From an uncultured Saprospirales bacterium (GTDB lineage Bacteria; Bacteroidota; Bacteroidia; Chitinophagales; Saprospiraceae), in the NCBI GenBank assembly GCA_937926355.1, contig CALAZP010000252.1, forward strand, positions 1 through 8,003: DNA of 8,003 nucleotides. The letters are read 5' to 3'. This document shows positions 1 through 7,300 of the stretch, piece after piece; the first letter of the stretch is position 1, and every line of letters starts with the position of its first letter. Under the pieces are notes generated by a model that saw nothing but the letters and a program-made list of their open reading frames with translations, made no database searches and was not told the DNA's origin. The translations under genes were made by a program, and so were the position numbers.

Positions 1-1
1 G

Positions 2-220
2 GGAGGATATGGAGACTGGTATCTGCCTTCAAAGGAAGAATTGAACTTGATGTATAAAAACTTAAATGTGCCAGGACTTGTTGGCTTTGAGAGTACGTTC
101 TACTGGAGTTCTACTGAGAACGGTAGTAACGGCGCGTGGATTCAGGTTTTCAGCAATGGCGACCAGAACAACCACGATAAGTTCAACAACGACAGAGTAA
201 GGGCTGTTCGGGCTTTTTAA
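2..220 (+). CDS. DUF1566 / Lcl_C domain protein, C-terminal end (5' truncated)
   Basis: The reading frame enters from the left edge and ends at TAA 218-220, giving 72 residues. It begins GGYGDWYLPSKEELNLMY, carries FYWSSTE in the middle and ends RVRAVRAF. The series DWxLPxKEELxxxY, then YWSSTE, an aromatic-containing strand, and a terminal RVRAVRAF is the hallmark of the DUF1566/Lcl_C domain, which has a C-type-lectin-like fold and usually forms the C-terminal ligand-binding end of secreted or surface proteins. The N-terminus, any signal peptide and the start lie outside the window, so localisation is unknown. The last third (from residue 40) is rich in Asn and in NNY codons, unlike the first 39 residues; see the variable-region entry. 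The gene is convergent with the beta-helix gene at 893-3532. The domain call is firm; the biological role is not known. Confidence 0.85.
   Translation, partial: GGYGDWYLPSKEELNLMYKNLNVPGLVGFESTFYWSSTENGSNGAWIQVFSNGDQNNHDKFNNDRVRAVRAF
119..220 (+). other. Candidate DGR variable region (VR) at the 3' end of the DUF1566 gene
   Basis: From residue 40 to residue 64 (119-193) 20 of 25 codons end in C or T. Eight of them are still AAC or AAT, and the others (GGT, AGT, GGC, ATT, GTT, TTC, AGC, GAC, CAC, GAT) are each reachable from AAC/AAT by changing only the two adenines. The non-NNY codons are fixed-looking GCG TGG, CAG, CAG and AAG. The block ends in the conserved RVRAVRAF. This is the footprint expected of adenine-directed mutagenesis of an AAY-rich template, as known for diversity-generating retroelements, whose targets include C-type-lectin-fold domains. 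The template repeat, Avd and reverse transcriptase are not in this window, so the assignment is inference. The left edge is approximate. An ordinary Asn-rich DUF1566 tail is the alternative. Confidence 0.55.
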
Positions 221-244
221 CTATTTATCAATTTAGCTATTCAT

Positions 245-264
245 ACCGCGAAGCGGTCGGTTTT
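245..264 (+). terminator. Compact GC hairpin after the DUF1566 stop; weak terminator or DGR-type cruciform
   Basis: ACCGC (245-249) pairs perfectly with GCGGT (253-257) around a GAA loop, so the core is GCGAAGC, a sequence known to make an unusually stable DNA mini-hairpin. It begins 24 bases after the stop and is followed by CGG and four T residues (261-264). The short U tract makes it a mediocre intrinsic terminator. A short hairpin just downstream of the variable region is also a known target-site requirement in some DGRs (shown for the Bordetella phage BPP-1 system), so a DNA-level role is an alternative. The hairpin is directly visible; its function is inferred. Confidence 0.5.
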
Positions 265-281
265 AAAAGAAACAAAGTTCT

Positions 282-419
282 ATACTCTGAAATAGAATAT
301 AAGTTATGGCAAGGCGGTTTAAAACCTTGCGATTAAATCGCTCTAGAGGTGCTTTACAGTTAATCTAAGAGGGTTGTTGTCTCATGGCATATGAGATTAA
401 CCTGTAGATTTCAGAGTAT
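282..419. ncRNA. Candidate structured RNA or MITE-like element closed by a 12-bp inverted repeat
   Basis: ATACTCTGAAAT (282-293) is the exact reverse complement of 408-419. Inside it, TACAGTTAATCT (355-366) pairs with 394-406 with a single bulged C, and this helix abuts the closing helix. GCAAGG (308-313) pairs with CCTTGC (324-329). GCGAT (329-333) pairs with ATCGC (337-341), sharing one base with the previous hairpin and so partly competing with it. TCTCAT (380-385) can pair with ATGAGA (391-396) as an alternative to the inner helix. Together these give a closed multi-branch fold of about 138 nt with no coding potential. The strand cannot be decided from the sequence. I do not recognise the family. 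A retron-like RNA is suggested by the long end pairing, but no reverse transcriptase follows. A MITE is possible, but I see no target-site duplication. tRNA and group II intron domain V are not matched. Confidence 0.4.
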
Positions 420-892
420 TATATACAGCTACCCCCGTCTCAGAATGCATATTGGAGTATTCTTATAATCCCTGCTTTCGACCTATTTTTACTTTGTCAA
501 AATTTGTCGTCATAGAGGTAGATGACTGTTTAACTCTATTTCTATAGATTTGAACACATTTGTACCTTATTTGTACCCTACAGCCATAACTAATTGATTT
601 TCAGTCATAATTACTTTCTGTATCGGCAAATAAGAACAGCTATACCTAAATAAAGACCATTTAGTCCTTTTAGTTTAGGGACTAATTGACCATCATCATA
701 TGATGTTCTTATCATTAAGAATTGACCCTTCATATTCTATCCAATTTAATTAAAAAGGAAACTAAAATTTTAAATAACTGAGTTTAATGAGCAATTTGCA
801 ATTAATATAATTATTAATACGGGAAATAGTAATTTAACACTCATTTTTTCTCAACAGTATCTTGAACCTAAGCAATCAAATAACCTTTATCG
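420..892. other. Non-coding interval between convergent genes
   Basis: No ORF with family character is visible on either strand in these 473 bases, which become very AT-rich toward the right. Minor structures seen are a hairpin AGAATGC/GTATTCT (442-448 with 457-463, one G-T pair), a hairpin TAGTCC/GGACTA (662-667 with 679-684), a perfect 12-bp palindrome CATCATATGATG (694-705), and an AT-only hairpin ATTAATA/TATTAAT (801-807 with 812-818). None has the GC stem plus T tract of a clear intrinsic terminator for the minus-strand cluster ending at 893. I see no template repeat matching the candidate variable region here. Confidence 0.6.
870..882. repeat. 13-nt direct repeat, copy 1 (3' of the 879-aa gene)
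   Basis: AAGCAATCAAATA occurs here, 10 bases beyond the stop of the minus-strand beta-helix gene, and again in the same orientation at 4318-4330, beyond the stop of the G8-domain gene. The exact match is visible. With AT-rich sequence a chance match cannot be excluded, and no function is assigned. Confidence 0.3.
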
Positions 893-3532
893 CTAGAGCC
901 TTAACCATTTTTTTGCCAATCGCCATCCATTACTTCCAACCAGCTCTACAATATAAGTACCTGAGACCTCATTATTCCAGTCCATAGATACCTCCCCTTC
1001 CCATCCCCAAAAATGAATTCGTTTGCTTTGAACCATCTGCCCATTTAAATTCCTAATGTAAATCGATACTAATTCATTGCAATATTCCTCAGATTTCCAT
1101 TTTAAATATCCCTGATCTCCATTGATCGGATTGGGGTAAGTCCAAAAATCTATAGCTGATATATTCTCAAAAAGGATAGATGGTCGCTTTTCTCTAGACT
1201 CCATTAGAGGTTGAGCACAACCTCTAACAGAGAAGGTGATTTCTGAGCCAATTCCAGAACTAAACCCAGGTTTCAAGACAATTCCTTCACCGGCACTAAT
1301 AGCGTATGAACTGCCATCTTTCAAAGGTGCCATTAGCGTAAAACTATCTATGGCTTGCAAGTTACCGCACAATTTATCAAAAGCTTCGAATACACGGAAT
1401 GTACGGCGATTGCATATATCCGCCCAACAATTTGAATTCAAACTACTGCAATCAGGAACGGTGCCACCATAACCAATAATCAGCTCTCTCAATCTGCTTC
1501 TCATTACTTCCGCTCCTGGAAGTGATTCAACTTGAGGAAAATTCTCATCACAAATTGCTAAATACATGGCTCGATACACTTCTAAATATTCAGCAGAACC
1601 ACCAACACCATTTAGAACGCCGCCTGCTTGGATATAATCATAACCTATCAGAAAATCACAATCCTCTTCATTACAATAAGTAACCTCTTCACTTACATTA
1701 GCCAGTAGCCTAATCTGCCCCATACCCTCTTGTTCGGTTTCCGCCCATTGGTTAAAGGCCAAAATAATTGGAAGTGGCTCAGGCTGAGCATCTCCATTAG
1801 CAACACCGTGAATCATATTGCCAATATAGTCACAAGCATCTTGATCACTATCGCTATAAATGACATAATCATTAATAGAGTGATTGTAAGAATCATAGAA
1901 ATAATTGCGCTCTACATAATTAGTCTTTATGTCAGCCTCTGATACACTTCGCTGACTCCCAGAAATATAGATTTGACCATTGATAAAAATATCTTTACCA
2001 GTACATACATCTACTAGGGCATTTTCTACGATACGATTACCATAATTGTACACGTATCGCATAGCTTCTTGAGATCCCGATAATATTCCTCCATTATCCT
2101 CCATAAAATCATATATATCGGGATGCATCTCCCAAAAGTGAAATTCCCTACCGACATAAAAATCGGCAGCATCCTCAGCATGGGCGGCAAACATTAATTG
2201 TCTAGGGCCAACTACCGCAATTCCAGTAAAATAGGTATTGGTAATGTAGTTGTGGTGTATGTAATTCTTTGAGCTATTATCCAGCATAATTGCTACAGAT
2301 GCCCATTTTTCCATTCCTATATGTTCCAAATAATTATAAGCTATGGTATTCTCACTACTTACATCCCCATAGCCCGGTCCTCGACCTGCTATATTGATTC
2401 CACCACGCCCTAGATAGGCAAAATAGTTGTTTTCTATCCGGTGGAATTTTCCATAGCGATCGATCCTCAAACCCGTACCACCACTTTTTTCAAATCGGCA
2501 ATCTAATACTTTTATGCGCTCCGCATTGCGAATGGTCAACAGTGCATCCGGTTGATCAACGACCATCCAATCATGTTGTGCTGTGATATCACCCGATTCC
2601 ATAGCCCTAAAATCTCCCCCAGTAAACGTAATCCCCCTAAACGTAATATCTTGAACTACCGCTCCCGCAGCTGCATTACCATCATTTACGCCATTGTCTA
2701 TGCGGATTATTTCTGTTATACCCGGTGCATAAATTGATTGAGTGCCATTAATAGGATAATAATAAATCGTCTGATCAATGCAGGCCCACTCTCCTGGTTG
2801 ATCAATACCCTCAATGGAATTAAGCACCCAACTTTTTGGCGAAACCTCTTCCGCATCCTTTCGCAGATCGTAAAGAGCTGGAACCTGAGTATATAATCTA
2901 CGTTCTGAAGCATTATAAGAAAGCAATGGAAGAACCTCCAAATGCCAAGGTAAAGTATTTGCTCTTAAGTCATATTGCCCAACCTTAGATGGATCGGGGA
3001 CGATAAAATTCGAGGGGACGCGAATATTGGACATATCAGATTGGGTAGATTCCGTATAATTATTGCATTCAATACATCCATTATCCTCTCCACCAGCCAA
3101 TTCAGTAGTACTAAAATATTCAGTCGCTGATCGCTCCAACCAAGGAGTATTTTGATCTTGTAAATACCTTATCCTTTCCAATCCCTCAGGAAGAGGTGCT
3201 TTAACAATAGATCCTAGATAAGGCTCCCAATTATCTATTTTTATACCTGCGGTAAAAATAGTTTCACCCGGTCCCTCGGCGGCGAAAACAATTCCACTGT
3301 GGGCTGTTCCCAATACCAAGGTCTCCCCAAAAAAATAAATTCCCCCTGCTATTAAAACACTATCTGCTTTTTGCTCAACGGCTAAATTAGCGGCAACTTT
3401 TATACTCCTAACAGGATTATTATATGAACCATTTGCCCCGTCGTGGCCATCTGGAGATACATAAATATTTTGACCCACTACCTGAATTAGCCCTAGATAA
3501 GAAAGAATAATCATCCATACTATCCGCTGCAT
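893..3532 (-). CDS. Secreted right-handed parallel beta-helix protein with T9SS sorting domain
   Basis: 879 residues. Residues 1-20 form a hydrophobic signal peptide (MQRIVWMIIL onward), followed by IYVSPDGHDGANGS, the usual opening of secreted beta-helix glycan-active proteins. The phrase ADSVLIAGGIYFF (57-68) and then a SGIVFAAEGPGE strand fit the same class. The middle contains beta-helix rungs such as NRIVEN, YNYLEHIG and NYIHHNYITNTYFTGIAVVG. Residues 747-772 form a short AGxxIVLKxGF...C module, and the T9SS type A sorting domain starts at YPNP 799-802 and ends WRLAKKWLRL. The fold is typical of polysaccharide lyases and some glycoside hydrolases (for example the GH141 style), but I cannot place catalytic residues, so lyase, hydrolase or binding protein all remain open. 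Export to the cell surface or medium by T9SS is well supported. It is last in the cluster, and its ATG follows the hydrolase TAG after one base, implying coupled translation. Confidence 0.88.
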   Translation of the reverse strand: MQRIVWMIILSYLGLIQVVGQNIYVSPDGHDGANGSYNNPVRSIKVAANLAVEQKADSVLIAGGIYFFGETLVLGTAHSGIVFAAEGPGETIFTAGIKIDNWEPYLGSIVKAPLPEGLERIRYLQDQNTPWLERSATEYFSTTELAGGEDNGCIECNNYTESTQSDMSNIRVPSNFIVPDPSKVGQYDLRANTLPWHLEVLPLLSYNASERRLYTQVPALYDLRKDAEEVSPKSWVLNSIEGIDQPGEWACIDQTIYYYPINGTQSIYAPGITEIIRIDNGVNDGNAAAGAVVQDITFRGITFTGGDFRAMESGDITAQHDWMVVDQPDALLTIRNAERIKVLDCRFEKSGGTGLRIDRYGKFHRIENNYFAYLGRGGINIAGRGPGYGDVSSENTIAYNYLEHIGMEKWASVAIMLDNSSKNYIHHNYITNTYFTGIAVVGPRQLMFAAHAEDAADFYVGREFHFWEMHPDIYDFMEDNGGILSGSQEAMRYVYNYGNRIVENALVDVCTGKDIFINGQIYISGSQRSVSEADIKTNYVERNYFYDSYNHSINDYVIYSDSDQDACDYIGNMIHGVANGDAQPEPLPIILAFNQWAETEQEGMGQIRLLANVSEEVTYCNEEDCDFLIGYDYIQAGGVLNGVGGSAEYLEVYRAMYLAICDENFPQVESLPGAEVMRSRLRELIIGYGGTVPDCSSLNSNCWADICNRRTFRVFEAFDKLCGNLQAIDSFTLMAPLKDGSSYAISAGEGIVLKPGFSSGIGSEITFSVRGCAQPLMESREKRPSILFENISAIDFWTYPNPINGDQGYLKWKSEEYCNELVSIYIRNLNGQMVQSKRIHFWGWEGEVSMDWNNEVSGTYIVELVGSNGWRLAKKWLRL

Positions 3533-3533
3533 C

Positions 3534-4265
3534 CTACTCTATAAGTTTTTGGAGCAAATCATAATAGCGATTGGCAATAAATTTTGCACCAGCTTCATTA
3601 TAATGAACCTCATCAGACAGGTAATCATCTGAAAATCCAGTAGCCATATCTATTAATATAATATTATCACTACTGTAAGAGTCAACCAATAAACCCATCT
3701 GTTCATGCAAAAAGGTCAACCTATCAGCCAAATCTTGGTTCCAAATATCAGAATGACCTGGAGCCATTTTTTCAATAATAACCATCATATTAGGATTGGA
3801 CTGAAGCAATAAATCCACCATTGATTTGATATGGCTAACCGCAGTTGGTAATGATCCTCCAGATAAAGCATCATTGCCAGCTGGAGAACTAATTAAGGTG
3901 ATATCAACCTTTGCTAAATCATTTTGACGGCTTTCTATAATATTTAAAATTTCAGCAGCAATAGCTCCACTATGCCCTTCATGATCTCCATCAAAATTTT
4001 GACCTGCATAACTATTGTAGTCATATTCATCTTCTTGTGAACCCACAAGATCGAATGCTACGTCTTGGTCTATTAAAAGTTTCCACAATTCGTACCGATA
4101 ACTGAAGAAGTCAGGAGGATCGCCTTCTACTCTGGAGGCTCCTAAAGGCATGATTTTTATTCCTTCCCCAGCAATATCCTCCCCAACTGGCTCATTAATA
4201 TCCTTAGCACAATTGACCAATAGGATTACTAAAAGTCCCATCAAAACTGTTTTCCAACTTACCAT
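3534..4265 (-). CDS. SGNH/GDSL-family hydrolase lipoprotein
   Basis: 243 residues. Residues 1-19 are a lipoprotein signal ending in LVNC, with Cys19 the likely lipidated residue. The catalytic blocks are visible: block I IMPLGASRVEG with nucleophile Ser44; a Gly-containing block II around HEGHSG (95-100); block III SPAGNDAL with Asn131; and block V SDEVHYNEAG with Asp218 and His221. IMPLGxSxxxG resembles carbohydrate esterases of the CE2/CE3 style and acetyl-xylan-esterase-like SGNH proteins, so removal of acyl groups from a polysaccharide is likely but not proven. Block I has GAS where the family usually has GDS; the nucleophile is kept. The length is normal for a single SGNH domain. It lies between the two T9SS proteins and is preceded by a 10-codon leader ORF ending one base before its ATG. 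I kept this start because it gives a complete lipoprotein signal. It would act at the outer membrane or periplasmic face. Confidence 0.87.
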   Translation of the reverse strand: MVSWKTVLMGLLVILLVNCAKDINEPVGEDIAGEGIKIMPLGASRVEGDPPDFFSYRYELWKLLIDQDVAFDLVGSQEDEYDYNSYAGQNFDGDHEGHSGAIAAEILNIIESRQNDLAKVDITLISSPAGNDALSGGSLPTAVSHIKSMVDLLLQSNPNMMVIIEKMAPGHSDIWNQDLADRLTFLHEQMGLLVDSYSSDNIILIDMATGFSDDYLSDEVHYNEAGAKFIANRYYDLLQKLIE

Positions 4266-4266
4266 A

Positions 4267-4299
4267 TTAATTTATTTCTGCAGCTTTAAAATTCCCCAT
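4267..4299 (-). CDS. 10-codon leader ORF upstream of the SGNH hydrolase gene
   Basis: On the minus strand ATG at 4299-4297 opens MGNFKAAEIN and stops at TAA 4269-4267. One base then separates this stop from the hydrolase ATG at 4265, and the frame differs. A GGAGG Shine-Dalgarno sequence lies five bases before this leader ATG, while the hydrolase ATG has none of its own in range. This suggests that ribosomes load at the leader and re-initiate on the hydrolase. No match to a known attenuator peptide is evident: there is no run of one amino acid. The peptide itself may have no function. It could also be an accident of a short AT-rich gap. Confidence 0.4.
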   Translation of the reverse strand: MGNFKAAEIN

Positions 4300-4304
4300 A
4301 AAGA

Positions 4305-4309
4305 CCTCC
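4305..4309 (-). promoter_or_regulatory. Shine-Dalgarno GGAGG before the leader ORF
   Basis: The plus strand reads CCTCC, giving GGAGG on the minus strand with a 5-base spacer to the ATG at 4299. It stands out because the G8-domain gene and the AlkB gene have A-rich or plain upstream regions with no SD, as is usual in Bacteroidota. It is 39 bases from the hydrolase ATG, too far to serve it directly, so it points to the leader ORF as the ribosome entry site. Confidence 0.55.
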
Positions 4310-4317
4310 AAATCAAC

Positions 4318-4330
4318 AAGCAATCAAATA
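4318..4330. repeat. 13-nt direct repeat, copy 2 (in the gap after the G8-domain gene)
   Basis: Exact second copy of AAGCAATCAAATA (copy 1 at 870-882). It overlaps the left arm of a 7-bp inverted repeat, ATAGATA at 4328-4334 with TATCTAT at 4362-4368, which encloses a nine-base A tract (4341-4349; T tract on the minus strand). The gap may hold a weak AT-rich attenuator or processing site between the first and second genes, but the stem has no GC core, so I do not call it a terminator. Confidence 0.3.
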
Positions 4331-4370
4331 GATACCGACCAAAAAAAAATTGTATATTTTCTATCTATAG

Positions 4371-7300
4371 TTAATTTTTTATAAGTTTTATTGTGCTTCT
4401 AAATCTATCGTCAAAAACCATTTCTAACAAGTAACTACCAGATGGCCAATAGCCCACATTTACCTCTATGGATTCGTTTTTGATAAATTCACCTGATTGG
4501 TCATAGTGTAATGTTCCTAAAAGATCATATAACTTTAATCTGTACCTCTTATAATCAGGAAGATTCAATTCTTTAGGGGATAATTGAACAGAAAATGATG
4601 AACCACTAACGGGGTTGGGATAAGTATAAAGGGAGAGTAAATTATTTTCTGCCATTCCCATTTCAAATACTTCAGAGGAAACCGGCGTTGCTATTTTTTC
4701 GCTCAATACTTGGGGTTCAATCTGAAGCGGACACGGATTAATTTTGAAAATCCCTTCCACCCCTTTATTTATTTGAAATCCAGATTTTAAGACGATATGC
4801 TGACCAGCATGGAAGGCTAATACACTGCCACCCGTATGCAAAGAAGAAAGCTCTAAAGAATCCTCCACCTTCAAGGAAACATCCTGGCCAGGGTATTGTC
4901 CAGTCAAACTTCTTTTTTTTGTGGCACATTCTTCATAAAGGCAAGAAGAAAAATTTGCTGGCTGAAAATCCATTGATCCCGGATTAGCAGTGTTTGCCCA
5001 ACATTCCATAAATTCAAATTCATCGTAATAATTAGCCGGATAATAATCTTCCTGAATAAAATGGCAAGAAGGAACCTTCATTGCAATATCAATAGCACTT
5101 GCTACACCGCCTTCTATATAGTTATGCTCAAAAGTTTGATCGGGCATCAACCCACCTGCAAAAGCAAGACCAGTCTGATTAAATATTTGTCTATTGGTCT
5201 TGTTTTCAATCAGGCTTCTGTAATCACCAGTAGCTTCGCCAATATTATTCGTTGTAATGGGGATGTAATCTGGAGCTTGTTCATTATAATACAACCGCTT
5301 TTCCTCTAGCCCCTTCAAATTAACCATGATCCTGTCAGGTATTAAAAATTGCCGCTGTTGGAATTCAGGATCTAAAAAACCAAAAGAACCTGAAAGCGTT
5401 TCAGCCCCAGCCATTTTTATAGGCAGTTCACCTCCAATGCCATATTGTTCAGCATCTACCCCAAATGCTATTCCCTCTATTCGCATGTCCCTCGCCTGAC
5501 CTGGTACACGACTATCTCGCTGAGGAGGTAATAGCATCAAATCAATTTCATTCGAAAATTGACCCCCACATATATGTACTTTACCTTGCATGGGGGGAAT
5601 CATTCCAATTTCAAACCCCTTAACGTGAATGTTTTTCCAATTGCTCTCATTGGCCACTGTCACCCAATTTCTGATTCCTTCGCTTGCCCTTAGCAACCGC
5701 TCATTAATAATCCTTACATTTTCGAAAGTAAAGCGCTCACAATTTTGCAGCTCAATACCAAATTTACTAACGTTCCAAATCGTTAAGTCTTTAAAAGTGG
5801 TATGTACCAATTCCAGATAATCCTCTGTTAAATCCGTAATATCCTCAAAAATAGTTGCATGTACATAATAAGCTGCAAATCCATTAATGGATGAATAAGC
5901 AGTATTGCCACTAAAATCCTTGATGGGAATCCACCAACTCTGTATATTTTCCAATCCAGGAAGTAAATTCCCATTAGGGATATTCGAAACTTTAAACATA
6001 TTTTGAAGATCAAATTCAGTTCCCACCTCGCGCTGTCCCTCTGTCCAAAAAATAAATCCGTGACCTGAATTCCCAGACGATACGTTTCCCACAATGGAAA
6101 CTCCACCTCCGTGAAACCAAAAACCATCTCCCTGAAAGGCAAAATCTTGCGAACTTTCTCGCGTATCTACAGCAACCGTCTCGGGGTCCAATAAGGGATA
6201 ATCTGGATTCACCGTCCTCAAGGCAATATTGCGGACAAAACTTCCAATTTCATCTCCTGATTCAGTTTGAAAAGCACCGCCCACTACATTATAAGATACA
6301 TTTTCAATAAAATCTACATTCGAGGAATGGTTCACATACGACCATCCCGGGTCGTCCTCCACTACACATCCTTTAATACGGGCTGGAATAGTAGCTGCAG
6401 GATCCACCCCTCCTCTGTGAAAATGTAAAGAATATCGTCCTCTAATATTATTTCTGTCTCCCTGCTCATATACATCCGCAACAAGCGTTGGAAAAAACCA
6501 ATCATCTACCTGGACTCTTTTATTGGTTCTACCCATTTTATGCATGCGTACATTTTCCATCCGAACATCCAAATTGTGCATATACATTAAATGACCGCGT
6601 CGAGCTATGGTAGAATTCTCGGATTCCAAAAGAATATTTCTAGTCAGATTAGCAACGTGAACCTTTAAGTCATATCCGCTTGGTGGCAAATGATCCAGCA
6701 ATAATGGTTCATTCAAATACACCTTTCTTCCCACTATATTTTCAATTGTTCGTTTTTCATCAGACTCAGGATTATCAATTTGAGTACCTGCAATTACAAT
6801 GGCATCTCCTATAGTCCAACCAATAGGGTCTTCTGAAAGCTCAATATGAGTCTGCCCAGCAACAGGTGCAACTGCCAGACTAGTCCAAGGCAATTTAGCC
6901 GCACCATACATATCCGTTTGCCCCATCATCACTAACCCTTTTCCAAATTGCCCATAATCCTTAACCAAGTCCAAGGGGCCCTCATCTATAAATATAAGAT
7001 TGGCATGATACTGATCAGCAATAGGATTCGTCTCATTACCAATTTCTAAGCTAGAGGATGGCGTTCCTATTATAGTTTCCACTAATAATTGAGTATTCCG
7101 ATCTTTGGCAAAACTTAATTTCCCTTCTAGACGTATCCATTTTAGTCGGGTAGTGTGGACTTGATCAACAATTATCTCTTTTCCCGAAGGGATATATACT
7201 CGCGCACCTGAATCAGGTACCCCATTATCCCAAGAAGATGCAGCGCTCCATGGACCAGAATTAATCACCGTGTGAGTCACTTCGCTCATTGGAACTACGT

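Noticed and set aside
300..345. tRNA gene or T-arm-like stem at the GGTTTAAAACC sequence
   Set aside because: No acceptor stem, D-arm or 7-base T loop of the right geometry can be assembled around it.
282..419. Retron msr-msd RNA
   Set aside because: The end pairing is suggestive, but no reverse transcriptase gene follows or precedes it in the window, so the retron label is not supported; it is kept only as an unclassified structured element.
221..892. DGR template repeat, Avd or reverse transcriptase next to the variable region
   Set aside because: No second copy of the AAC-rich tail or of the GGGCTGTTCGGGC end was found, and no ORF of suitable size exists here.
1236..1472. Plus-strand ORF of 78 codons opposite the 879-aa gene
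   Set aside because: Shadow of the minus-strand beta-helix gene; no domain character, no start signal, and the opposite strand is clearly coding.
4335..4370. Intrinsic terminator between the G8 gene and the hydrolase gene
   Set aside because: A T9 tract is present on the minus strand, but the possible stems are AT-only and the loop is long; not enough for a terminator call.
4150..4374. Plus-strand ORF of 74 codons across the hydrolase start and gap
   Set aside because: Antisense to the hydrolase lipoprotein signal and the AT-rich gap; composition fits a chance ORF.
5828..6142. Minus-strand ORF of 104 codons in another frame of the G8-domain gene
   Set aside because: It lies wholly inside the G8 gene, whose frame gives continuous beta-helix sequence; the alternative frame has no recognisable domain.
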